NCBI GenBank assembly: GCA_937974415.1
Contig: CALJXB010000368.1
Location: 1-5,316, forward strand
Direction: 5' to 3'
DNA length: 5,316 nucleotides
Source of the DNA: an uncultured Kiloniellales bacterium
GTDB taxonomy: Bacteria > Pseudomonadota > Alphaproteobacteria > Kiloniellales > JAKSDN01
Of the stretch, positions 1-5,316 are shown piece after piece. How positions within the stretch are numbered: position 1 is the first letter of the stretch; each line of letters starts with the position of its first letter. The position numbers were made by a program, and so were the translations under genes. The notes beneath the pieces are model-generated. The model did not search any database. It had not been told where the DNA came from and saw only the letters and a program-made list of their open reading frames with translations.

Positions 1-861
1 CGCCGTGCTGCGGGTGCAGGGCTCGATCTCGCCGGGCACCGGGTGGGGGATCTGCAGCGCCAGGGCGGAGTCGCAGAGCAGCACGTCGGAATAGGGCTCG
101 AAGAGCTCCTCCAGCACCTGGCCGATGATGCGGCTCCTAAAGCCGGTGCAGTCGACCACCAGCTGGACCGGCACGAGGCCCCGCTCCTTCAGCTTCAGGG
201 CGGTGATATGGCCGCTCTCGCCCTGCTGCACCTCGACCACGTCGTCGAGCACGTGCTCGACCCCGCGCGCCACGCAGATATCTCTCAAGAACAAGGCGAA
301 GAGCGCCGCGTCCACGTGATAGGCGTAGCCGACCTGATTGGCGTAGTCCTGGCCGTGCTCCTGGCCGGGCATCTGGCGGGGGCCGCGGCGGGCCTTTATC
401 AGGTCGCAGGTCGGCACCAGGGCCTCGGCGAACTCCGGGTAGGCTTCCGGGCCGGCGAAGCGGTGGAAGTGATAGGCCGGATTGATGCCGTGGATGTGGA
501 CCGGCGAGTTGAACAGGTTGAAGTATTCCAGCGGCCGGCCGGCGTCGTCCTCGTGCCAGTGGACGAAGCGCACGCCGAGCTTGAACGACGCGTTGCAGTG
601 GCGCATGAACTGCTTCTCGTCGATGCCGAGCTGCATGAGCAGGCGCGGCATGCCCGGCACCGTCGACTCGCCGACGCCCACCGTCGGCACGTTGGGCGAC
701 TCGATCAACGTGATGCCGACCCGCGGGCCGTCGCTGTGATCGTTCAGCGAGGAGTTCAGGATCATGGCGGTGAGCCAGCCGGCGGTGCCGCCGCCGACGA
801 TGGTGACCTGGGTGACGCGGTTGAATTCGGGAGCTAGGGTTGGTGCAGTCGGGGCGCTCAC
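1..861 (-). CDS. Flavin-dependent tryptophan-halogenase family protein, N-terminal half (runs off left edge)
   Basis: This is the first 287 codons of a gene that continues past position 1; full-length members are usually about 500-540 residues. The family uses reduced flavin and oxygen to make HOX, which halogenates an aromatic substrate, typically tryptophan or an indole, in the cytoplasm. Visible signatures are the FAD-binding GGGTAGW (residues 23-29), PTVGVGEST (59-67), ASFKLGVRFVHW (91-102) whose Lys94 matches the position of the catalytic Lys of PrnA, YHVDAALFALFLRD (181-194) and DCTGFRS (237-243). The sequence stops just before the WxWxIP motif and catalytic Glu region expected next, so activity cannot be judged. 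The start is GTG at 861, preceded at 5-nt spacing by a perfect AGGAGG; any later in-frame start would lose the FAD motif. It is divergent from the hydrolase at 1025. The substrate is unknown: many proteobacterial members are of unassigned specificity. Family assignment is firm, tryptophan as substrate is not. Confidence 0.9.
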   Translation of the reverse strand, partial: MSAPTAPTLAPEFNRVTQVTIVGGGTAGWLTAMILNSSLNDHSDGPRVGITLIESPNVPTVGVGESTVPGMPRLLMQLGIDEKQFMRHCNASFKLGVRFVHWHEDDAGRPLEYFNLFNSPVHIHGINPAYHFHRFAGPEAYPEFAEALVPTCDLIKARRGPRQMPGQEHGQDYANQVGYAYHVDAALFALFLRDICVARGVEHVLDDVVEVQQGESGHITALKLKERGLVPVQLVVDCTGFRSRIIGQVLEELFEPYSDVLLCDSALALQIPHPVPGEIEPCTRSTA

Positions 862-866
862 GAGAG

Positions 867-872
867 CCTCCT
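867..872 (-). promoter_or_regulatory. Shine-Dalgarno site of the halogenase gene
   Basis: On the minus strand this reads AGGAGG, a full anti-16S match, 5 nt before the GTG start at 861. It decides the start of the halogenase, which would otherwise be missed because the initiator is GTG. Confidence 0.8.
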
Positions 873-891
873 GGAAATACCGGGCAAGGCG

Positions 892-914
892 GCGAATCGG
901 GGCGGCCGATTCGC
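892..914. promoter_or_regulatory. Perfect inverted repeat, candidate operator between divergent genes
   Basis: The arms GCGAATCGG (892-900) and CCGATTCGC (906-914) are exact reverse complements separated by 5 nt. The dyad lies 30 nt upstream of the halogenase start and about 110 bp upstream of the hydrolase start, inside the 163-bp divergent region. A 23-bp perfect dyad of this form is typical of the site of a dimeric regulator, and it would fall just downstream of the candidate halogenase transcription start. It could instead form a hairpin in the halogenase leader RNA. No T-run follows on either strand, so a terminator is unlikely. No regulator gene lies in the window. The dyad is seen directly; its function is inferred. 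Confidence 0.5.
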
Positions 915-924
915 AAGCGGGCGA

Positions 925-953
925 AGACTAGGGCCGGCTGCCGGACGTGTCAC
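925..953 (-). promoter_or_regulatory. Weak candidate promoter for the halogenase
   Basis: On the minus strand GTGACA (953-948) is a 5/6 match to the -35 consensus, followed by a 17-nt spacer and TAGTCT (930-925), only a 3/6 match to the -10 box. Transcription would begin near 918, placing the inverted repeat at 892-914 within the first bases transcribed. The spacing is right but the -10 box is poor. Confidence 0.27.
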
Positions 954-973
954 GCCCCTGTGCCATGCGCATC

Positions 974-982
974 TGCTATAAG
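974..982 (+). promoter_or_regulatory. Extended -10 candidate promoter for the hydrolase
   Basis: TGCTATAAG gives an extended -10 (TGn followed by TATAAG, 5/6) in otherwise GC-rich DNA. It would start RNA near 989 and leave a leader of about 36 nt before the ATG at 1025. No convincing -35 box sits at the right distance, as can happen for extended -10 promoters. Its location inside the longer in-frame GTG reading frame from 947 also argues for the ATG at 1025 as the true start. Confidence 0.38.
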
Positions 983-1024
983 ACCGAAACGCAGCCACTC
1001 GAGGAACGTCAGGGACAGGGAGCC

Positions 1025-1978
1025 ATGAGCGCGCGTGACCTCCCCCACCCCTCGGCCATCAGCGCCGAGGCCAAGGCCTTCTTCGAAGCGGCGCCGCCGC
1101 CGACTCACTGGCCCATCACGGACGAGACCATCGCGGCCGTGCGCCAACGCGAGCGCGACGGCTGCGCGCCCCACAGCGAGGCCGCGCGGGCGGCCCTGAC
1201 CGAGCGAGTCGAGGACATCGAGATCGCCGGCGTGCCGGTCCAGCTCGTCGAACCCAAGGGCTATGACCGAAACAACGACACCACCGCGCTGCTCTATTTC
1301 CACGGCGGCGCCCATGTCACCGGCAGCCCCTTCGAGGACCTGCCGATCACCGCCGGCCTCGCCCACCGCCTGGGCCTCAAGGTCTACTCCAGCGGGTACC
1401 GCCTGGCGCCCGAGCATCCCTTTCCGGCCGGCCTGGACGACGGCGTCGCCGTCTACCGCGCCCTCATTGACGACTACGGTCCTAACGGGCTCGCGGTCGC
1501 CGGGGAGTCGGCGGGCGGCAACCTGGCCCTCGCCGTCCTGCTCGGCGCCCGGGACGCCGGCCTTGCCCTACCGGCCGCGGCGGCGCTCCTGTCGCCCTGG
1601 TGCGACATCTCCGACACCGGCGACAGCAACCGGACCCTGTCGGGCCTCGACCCGACCCTGGACTACGCGCCGCACCTGAAGGAGGCGGCCGCGGCCTACG
1701 CCGGCGGACGGGACCTCACGGACCCGCTGGTCTCGCCCCTCTATGGGGACTACCGCCCGGGCTTCCCGCCGAGCCTGATCACCAGCGGCACCCGCGACCT
1801 CCTGCTGAGCGACTGCGCGCGGCTCTCGACCGCCCTCAGGCGGGCCGGCGTCGACGCCCGGCTGCACGTCTGGGAGGGCATGTGGCACGTCTTCGAGTGG
1901 TATCCGGACCTCCCGGAAGCCCAGCAGTCGCTCGACGAGATCGCGGATTTTCTGAACGGGCATTTGGGCCGCGACTGA
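1025..1978 (+). CDS. Alpha/beta hydrolase (hormone-sensitive lipase group, fold-3), probable carboxylesterase
   Basis: This 317-residue protein hydrolyses, by family, short-chain esters or related acyl bonds; it has no signal peptide and should be cytoplasmic. A helical cap (about 1-65) precedes the oxyanion-hole motif FHGGAHVTGS (92-101). The HSL-group segment YRLAPEHPFPAGLDD follows (125-139), then the nucleophile elbow GESAGG (Ser162), Asp258 in TSGTRDLLLSD and His288 in GMWHVFEW, completing the triad. The usual HGGG reads HGGA here. Length is normal for the family. ATG at 1025 is chosen over in-frame GTG 947 and ATG 965 because the protein then begins as family members do, purine-rich AGGGACAGGGAG lies just upstream, and a likely promoter lies inside the longer version. 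It is divergent from the halogenase and 102 bp upstream of the acetyltransferase fusion. The natural substrate cannot be told from sequence. Confidence 0.9.
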   Translation: MSARDLPHPSAISAEAKAFFEAAPPPTHWPITDETIAAVRQRERDGCAPHSEAARAALTERVEDIEIAGVPVQLVEPKGYDRNNDTTALLYFHGGAHVTGSPFEDLPITAGLAHRLGLKVYSSGYRLAPEHPFPAGLDDGVAVYRALIDDYGPNGLAVAGESAGGNLALAVLLGARDAGLALPAAAALLSPWCDISDTGDSNRTLSGLDPTLDYAPHLKEAAAAYAGGRDLTDPLVSPLYGDYRPGFPPSLITSGTRDLLLSDCARLSTALRRAGVDARLHVWEGMWHVFEWYPDLPEAQQSLDEIADFLNGHLGRD

Positions 1979-1979
1979 A

Positions 1980-2021
1980 ACAAGAGGGTGACGGGCTCGA
2001 AGGAACGGGCGTCGCCCTTGT
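1980..2021 (+). terminator. Bulged stem-loop after the hydrolase, weak terminator candidate
   Basis: Immediately after the TGA, 1980-1993 (ACAAGAGGGTGACG) can pair with 2010-2021 (CGTCGCCCTTGT): 12 pairs including one G-U, with single bulges at A1985 and G1988 and a 16-nt loop. There is no U-run after it, so it is not a classic intrinsic terminator. It could stabilise the 3' end or attenuate read-through into the next gene. The pairing was done by eye and may be chance in GC-rich DNA. Confidence 0.25.
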
Positions 2022-2080
2022 ACCCGGGCCAAGCGCACTTACTTTGACAACGTGAGGCGCGTGATGGGGGCAAAGCGGCC

Positions 2081-4795
2081 ATGTCGGTACGCAATCTGGA
2101 TAAGCTGTTCGAGCCCGCCTCGGTGGCGGTTATCGGCGCCTCCAACCGGCCCTTGAGCGTCGGCAGCACGGTCATGCGCAACCTGCTGGCCGGCGGCTTC
2201 GAGGGCGCCATCATGCCGGTCAATCCGAAATACAAGGCCGTCGCCGGCGTGCTCGCCTATCCCGATGTCTCGGCTTTGCCCGTGGCGCCGGACCTGGCGG
2301 TCATTTGCACCCCGGCCGCAACCGTGCCCGGCCTGATCGCGGCCTTGGGCGAGCGCGGCACGCGCGCCGTGGTGGTGTTGAGCGCTGGCCTGCGCGAGGG
2401 CGTCGACGAGAACGGCGAGTCCCTCAGCTTGCGCATGCTGCAGGCGGCACGGCCGCACCTGCTGCGTATCGTCGGCCCCAACTGCTTGGGCCTGTTGAGT
2501 TCGCCCTGCGGCCTCAACGCCAGCTTCGCCCCCAGGTCCGTGAGCGATGGGGAGTCCGTGGGCGATGGGCGCGCCATGCGGAAGGGGGATATTGCCTTCA
2601 TTGCTCAATCCGGCGCCGTCGCCTCGGCCGTGCTCGACTGGTCGATTTCCCGGGGCATCGGCTTCTCCCATTTCCTGTCGATCGGCGACGCCGCCGACGT
2701 CGATGCCGGCGACCTGCTGGACTACCTCGGCAGCGATGCCGAGACCCGCTCGATCCTGCTCTACCTGGAACAGGTCACCTCGGCCCGCAAGTTCATGTCG
2801 GCGGCGCGGGCGGCGGCGCGCAACAAGCCGGTGATCGTGATCAAGGCCGGCCGCGAGGCCGAGGGCGCGGCGGCGGCCGCCTCCCACACCGGGGCCCTGG
2901 CCGGCGCCGACGAGGTCTACGACGCGGCCATCCGCCGCGCCGGCATGCTCCGGGTGACCACCATCCAGGACCTGTTCAACGCCGCCGAGACCCTCGGCCG
3001 CGGCCGGCTCAAGCCGGGCGATCCGCTCACCATCATCACCAACGGCGGCGGCGCCGGCGTCATGGCGACCGACGCGTTGGCCGCCGGCGGCGGCGAGCTC
3101 TGCGTGCTGAGCGAGGAGACCATCGCGAAATTGCATGAGGACTTGCCCGCCAACTGGTCGCGGGCGAATCCCATCGACATCATCGGCGACGCCCCGGTTG
3201 CGCGCTTCGTCGCGGCGCTGCGCACGGTCCTCGCGAACGGCGGTCCGCAGACCGTGCTGCTGATTTACGCCCCCACGGCGATCGTCGACAGCGCCGAGAT
3301 CGCCCGGGCCGTGGTGCCCGTGATCCGCGAGGCCCACCACACCGTGCTGACCTGTTGGATGGGCGGGGCTGCCGTCGCCGAGGCGCGCAGGATCTGCGCC
3401 GACGGAGGGGTCCCCGCCTTCGAAACGCCCGGAGCGGCGGTCGCGGCCCATCTGCAAATGACCACCTTCCGGCAGAACCAACAGACCCTGATGGAGACGC
3501 CGGCCTCGGTTCCCGAGGAATTCACCGCGAACGCCACGGCGGCGCGGGTGATCATCGACGAGGCCGTGGCGGCCGGGCGCGAGCTACTCACCGAGCCCCA
3601 GGCCAAGGCGGTGCTCTCGGCCTACGGCCTGCCGGTGGTCGAGACGCGCATCGCGCGCAATGTGGACCATGCCCGCAAGCTGGCGCGTGAGCTGGGCTTT
3701 CCCGTCGCCTTGAAGGTGCTGTCGCCCGACATCACCCACAAGTCGGACATCGGCGGCGTCGCACTCGACCTCGAGGACGAAGCCGCCGTGGCGGCAGCGG
3801 CGGCGGCGATGAGCCAACGCGTGGCGGAGCTGCAGCCCGACGCCCATCTGACGGGCTTCTCGGTCCAGCAGATGGCCCGCCGGCCCGGCGCCTACGAGCT
3901 CATCGTCGGCGCCCGCGACGATCCGGTGTTCGGCCCGGTGGTCCTGTTCGGCGAGGGCGGCACGGCCGTCGAGGTCATCGCCGACCGTTCGGTCGGGCTG
4001 CCGCCGCTCAACATGGCCCTGGCGAGCCGCCTCATCGAGGGCACGCGCATCTCCAACCTTCTGAAGGGCTATCGCGACCGCCCGCCCGCCGATCTGGAGG
4101 CGATCGCGCTCAGCTTGATCCAGGTCGCGCACCTGGTGACCGACCTGGCCGAGGTGGTCGAGCTCGACATCAATCCGCTGATCGCGGACGGCAGCGGCGT
4201 GCTGGCGCTCGACGCGCGCATCCGCGTGCGCCAGGCCGGGAGCAACGGCCCGGACCGCCTCTCCATCCGGCCCTACCCGAAGGAACTGGAGGAGACCGTG
4301 ACCCTGGGCGGGCGCCAAGTCCTCATGCGCCCGATCCGCCCCGAGGACGAGCCCAAGCATTACGAGTTCCTATCCCGCCTGACGCCGGAGGACGTGCGCT
4401 TCCGCTTCTTCTCCGCCGTGCGCCAACTGCCGCACTCCCAGATGGCGCGCTTCACCCAGATCGACTACGAGCGCGAGATGGCCTTCGTCGCCACCGCCCC
4501 GGACGGTGGCAACGAGCCGGAAACCCTGGGCGTGGTCCGCGTGGTCACCGAACCGAACAACGAGACGGCGGAGTTCGCCATCGTCGTGCGCTCCGATCTG
4601 AAGGGCCAGGGCTTCGGCGCCGCCCTGCTGGACAAGATGATCGCCTACTGCCGCGCGCGCGGCACGCGCAAGCTGATCGGCCAGGTCATGGCCGAGAACC
4701 GCCCCATGCTCGGCCTCGCCGAAAGCCGCGGCTTCCAACAGCGCCGCGGCGACGACTTCGAGACCGTGGACGTGGCGTTGAAGCTGGAGGGGTGA
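2081..4795 (+). CDS. Bifunctional NDP-forming acyl-CoA synthetase / GNAT acetyltransferase fusion (Pat/PatZ architecture)
   Basis: The 904-residue protein carries, in order, a CoA-binding Rossmann domain (about 8-140; VAVIGAS, VGPNCLGLLS), ligase domains (about 165-460; GDIAFIAQSGAV, NPIDIIGD), the family linker FRQNQQTLMETP (463-474), an ATP-grasp domain (about 490-715; SPDITHKSDIGGV, FGEGGTAVEV, ELDINPL) and a GNAT domain (about 738-904; LMRPIRPEDEP, TQIDYEREM, acetyl-CoA loop KGQGFG at 841-846). Size and order match Pat/PatZ enzymes, which acetylate lysines of proteins such as acetyl-CoA synthetase Acs. In enteric Pat the synthetase half is regarded as catalytically dead and a ligand sensor. 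Here His269 (SHTGALAG) and His553 (THKSD) occupy the positions expected for the two phospho-histidines of ADP-forming acetyl-CoA synthetase, so acyl-CoA synthetase activity may persist. ATG 2081 is the first fitting start; its ribosome site is weak (GGGGG at 2066-2070). Domain call firm; substrate unknown. Confidence 0.93.
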   Translation: MSVRNLDKLFEPASVAVIGASNRPLSVGSTVMRNLLAGGFEGAIMPVNPKYKAVAGVLAYPDVSALPVAPDLAVICTPAATVPGLIAALGERGTRAVVVLSAGLREGVDENGESLSLRMLQAARPHLLRIVGPNCLGLLSSPCGLNASFAPRSVSDGESVGDGRAMRKGDIAFIAQSGAVASAVLDWSISRGIGFSHFLSIGDAADVDAGDLLDYLGSDAETRSILLYLEQVTSARKFMSAARAAARNKPVIVIKAGREAEGAAAAASHTGALAGADEVYDAAIRRAGMLRVTTIQDLFNAAETLGRGRLKPGDPLTIITNGGGAGVMATDALAAGGGELCVLSEETIAKLHEDLPANWSRANPIDIIGDAPVARFVAALRTVLANGGPQTVLLIYAPTAIVDSAEIARAVVPVIREAHHTVLTCWMGGAAVAEARRICADGGVPAFETPGAAVAAHLQMTTFRQNQQTLMETPASVPEEFTANATAARVIIDEAVAAGRELLTEPQAKAVLSAYGLPVVETRIARNVDHARKLARELGFPVALKVLSPDITHKSDIGGVALDLEDEAAVAAAAAAMSQRVAELQPDAHLTGFSVQQMARRPGAYELIVGARDDPVFGPVVLFGEGGTAVEVIADRSVGLPPLNMALASRLIEGTRISNLLKGYRDRPPADLEAIALSLIQVAHLVTDLAEVVELDINPLIADGSGVLALDARIRVRQAGSNGPDRLSIRPYPKELEETVTLGGRQVLMRPIRPEDEPKHYEFLSRLTPEDVRFRFFSAVRQLPHSQMARFTQIDYEREMAFVATAPDGGNEPETLGVVRVVTEPNNETAEFAIVVRSDLKGQGFGAALLDKMIAYCRARGTRKLIGQVMAENRPMLGLAESRGFQQRRGDDFETVDVALKLEG
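2536..2571 (+). repeat. 18-bp tandem duplication, in frame, inside the synthetase/GNAT gene
   Basis: Two adjacent 18-bp units (2536-2553 and 2554-2571) match at 15 of 18 bases; differences are at offsets 8, 17 and 18. In protein they give SVSDGE followed by SVGDGR (residues 153-164), a polar Gly/Asp-rich loop between the CoA-binding and ligase domains, just before GDIAFIAQSG. Many relatives, from general knowledge of the family, have a short linker here. The duplication keeps the reading frame and probably lengthens a surface loop. Confidence 0.75.
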
Positions 4796-4818
4796 TGGGG
4801 GCGGGTGCTGCTTGGGGT

Positions 4819-4890
4819 TAAATAGCGGATCTGACAACAATTTCCATTTGCGAATCTAAATTTTTAAATCTACTTTTCCATGCACAACGA
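4819..4890. other. AT-rich intergenic segment
   Basis: By hand count 23 of these 72 bases are G or C (32%), against GC-rich coding DNA to the left. The drop begins after the stop of the acetyltransferase fusion and ends at the ribosome site of the 69-residue gene. It probably holds that gene's promoter, and the abrupt composition change suggests that segment and gene arrived together from elsewhere. No terminal repeats or transposase remnants are visible. Confidence 0.6.
4831..4860 (+). promoter_or_regulatory. Candidate promoter of the 69-residue gene
   Basis: CTGACA (4831-4836, 5/6 to the -35 consensus) is followed after 18 nt by TCTAAA (4855-4860, 4/6 to the -10 consensus). RNA would start near 4867, giving a leader of about 38 nt that includes the strong ribosome site. 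The AT-rich setting could create chance matches, so confidence is moderate. Confidence 0.38.
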
Positions 4891-4892
4891 AT

Positions 4893-4898
4893 GGAGGT
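4893..4898 (+). promoter_or_regulatory. Shine-Dalgarno site of the 69-residue gene
   Basis: GGAGGT is a full-strength site with 6 nt before the GTG at 4905. It supports translation of this small gene and fixes its non-ATG start; the in-frame ATG at codon 8 has no comparable site. Confidence 0.8.
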
Positions 4899-4904
4899 AG
4901 ATCC

Positions 4905-5114
4905 GTGCCAAGATACTATGTAAACATGAATGCTCAAGCCAACGGGGACCACGAGGTCCACAGGGCCGACAACTGCCCGACGCCCGCCAACGAAGAGAAC
5001 CGCCGTTATCTCGGTACTTTCGATTCCTGCCGGGAGGCCGTTCGCGAGGCCAAGAAGGTCTATCCCCAGTCTAACGGTTGCGCCAACTGCTCACTGCCCT
5101 GTCACACGAGCTGA
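4905..5114 (+). CDS. Small Cys/His-rich protein of unknown function (69 residues), possible zinc binder
   Basis: I recognise the style of this protein, a widely scattered conserved hypothetical with YYVN, NGDHEVH and a NGCxxC...CHTS tail, but know no assigned function. It holds five Cys (24, 42, 59, 62, 66) and three His (16, 19, 67) in 69 residues, with a predicted helix at about 41-53 (SCREAVREAKKVY). The order HEVH, then Cys, then NRRYLGTF, an EA-containing helix and CxxC resembles small zinc modules of the Ada metal-binding type, so metal binding through His19/Cys24/Cys59/Cys62 is a reasonable inference, unproven. There is no signal peptide or membrane segment. The GTG start is fixed by GGAGGT at 4893. 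GC is about 59% by hand count, below its neighbours, and the leader is AT-rich, which suggests horizontal transfer. It has its own likely promoter and stands alone between the acetyltransferase fusion and pyrB. Confidence 0.82.
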   Translation: MPRYYVNMNAQANGDHEVHRADNCPTPANEENRRYLGTFDSCREAVREAKKVYPQSNGCANCSLPCHTS

Positions 5115-5198
5115 GGCCCTGTCGAAACCCGGATAGCAAACCGGCTGCACACTTGTCCTGACGCCGGCCGAAGAGGGGCAAATCCTCCGCCCCCATCC

Positions 5199-5227
5199 TT
5201 GCGCGGTGCCGCCGCCTGGGCCATAGT
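5199..5227 (+). promoter_or_regulatory. Candidate promoter of pyrB, possibly giving a leaderless mRNA
   Basis: TTGCGC (5199-5204, sharing only the TTG core with the -35 consensus) is followed after 17 nt by CATAGT (5222-5227, 4/6 to the -10 consensus). Expected transcription start is about 5234-5237, at or just before the pyrB ATG. No Shine-Dalgarno sequence precedes that ATG, which fits a leaderless transcript. The rest of the 122-bp gap from 5115 shows no gene. Confidence 0.38.
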
Positions 5228-5236
5228 CGCGCTTTA

Positions 5237-5316
5237 ATGACTGCGCGGCCCGAACCCCTCCTGGAAACTGGTTTTCCCCACCGACATCTGCTCGGCACCG
5301 AAGGGCTGTCGGCGGG
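5237..5316 (+). CDS. pyrB: Aspartate carbamoyltransferase catalytic subunit, N-terminus only (runs off right edge)
   Basis: The first 26 codons are open to the window edge. Residues 13-25 read FPHRHLLGTEGLS, the signature N-terminal segment of bacterial PyrB (F-x-HRHLLG-x-x-x-LS) just ahead of the first helix of the carbamoyl-phosphate domain. PyrB joins carbamoyl phosphate and aspartate to make N-carbamoyl-aspartate, the committed step of pyrimidine synthesis, in the cytoplasm; the full protein is about 310-330 residues. ATG 5237 is the only plausible start and gives an N-terminus of the expected length. It has no ribosome site, so initiation may be leaderless. In many alphaproteobacteria pyrC follows, but that is outside the window. 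The call rests on one short motif, though a highly characteristic one. Confidence 0.78.
   Translation, partial: MTARPEPLLETGFPHRHLLGTEGLSA

Noticed and set aside
43..837. A 264-codon open frame on the plus strand opposite the halogenase
   Set aside because: It lies antisense to clear halogenase motifs on the minus strand. Its Leu/Val/Ala/Arg/His-rich composition with no recognisable domain is typical of a GC-bias shadow frame.
137..916. A 259-codon minus-strand frame starting upstream of the halogenase GTG
   Set aside because: It is in a different frame from the halogenase motifs and consists largely of Arg/Pro/Gly, a frameshifted reading of the same gene. There is no sign that the halogenase itself is frameshifted.
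947..1024. A 26-codon N-terminal extension of the hydrolase from GTG 947
   Set aside because: The extension has no family similarity, lacks a ribosome site and overlaps the TGCTATAAG promoter candidate; ATG 1025 fits better.
2044..2049. Perfect TTGACA upstream of the synthetase/GNAT gene as a promoter
   Set aside because: At 16-18 nt downstream the bases are GGGGGC-like with no -10 resemblance, so half a promoter cannot be supported. The gene's promoter remains unidentified.
2039..3481. A 480-codon minus-strand open frame opposite the synthetase/GNAT gene
   Set aside because: Low-complexity His/Gly/Arg/Ala-rich product with no domain; the opposite strand encodes well-conserved synthetase motifs along the whole length.
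4850..4856. GCGAATC upstream of the small gene, equal to part of the dyad arm at 892-900
   Set aside because: It is a single 7-bp half-site with no partner arm at the right spacing; chance is a sufficient explanation.
5175..5193. GGGGC...GCCCC stem as terminator of the small gene
   Set aside because: Only five pairs around a 9-nt loop with no T-run after it; too weak to call in GC-rich DNA.
5071..5298. A 75-codon minus-strand frame across the small gene's end and the pyrB start
   Set aside because: It overlaps two better-supported genes on the plus strand, has no ribosome site that I can see and an Arg-rich shadow-like composition.

Overview
This is a GC-rich, densely coding stretch of bacterial chromosome. 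The very strong GC bias at third codon positions, the family of each protein and the leaderless-looking pyrB start fit an alphaproteobacterium, perhaps of the Rhodospirillales type. That assignment is inferred from protein style and composition, because no rRNA or other taxonomic marker is present.

Layout from left to right. Positions 861 to 1 (minus strand) hold the N-terminal half of a flavin-dependent halogenase of the tryptophan-halogenase family, cut by the left edge. A 163-bp divergent control region (862-1024) follows. It carries a perfect 9-bp inverted repeat, a strong Shine-Dalgarno site for the halogenase and weak promoter candidates facing both ways. Positions 1025-1978 (plus) encode an alpha/beta hydrolase of the hormone-sensitive-lipase group with an intact catalytic triad. 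After a 102-bp gap containing a bulged hairpin, 2081-4795 (plus) encodes a 904-residue fusion of an NDP-forming acyl-CoA synthetase (CoA-binding, ligase and ATP-grasp parts) to a C-terminal GNAT acetyltransferase, the architecture of the Pat/PatZ protein lysine acetyltransferases. An AT-rich segment then leads into a 69-residue Cys/His-rich protein (4905-5114, plus). The window closes with the first 26 codons of pyrB (aspartate carbamoyltransferase), starting at 5237.

How the genes relate. No single pathway is evident. The halogenase and hydrolase share a divergent regulatory region and could be co-controlled, for example halogenation and hydrolysis or deacylation in one small-molecule route, but this is only a hypothesis. 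The Pat-like fusion is normally a stand-alone regulator of central acyl-CoA metabolism. pyrB is core pyrimidine biosynthesis, so the right end is probably conserved chromosome. The 69-residue gene and its AT-rich leader look like a late insertion just upstream of pyrB.

The most notable points are the unusual small Cys/His-rich gene with its foreign-looking leader, the perfect dyad in the halogenase/hydrolase divergent region, the retention of both expected phospho-histidines in the Pat-like fusion, and an 18-bp in-frame tandem duplication inside that gene. I see no clear undescribed multi-gene system, no RNA genes, no insertion sequences and no CRISPR.
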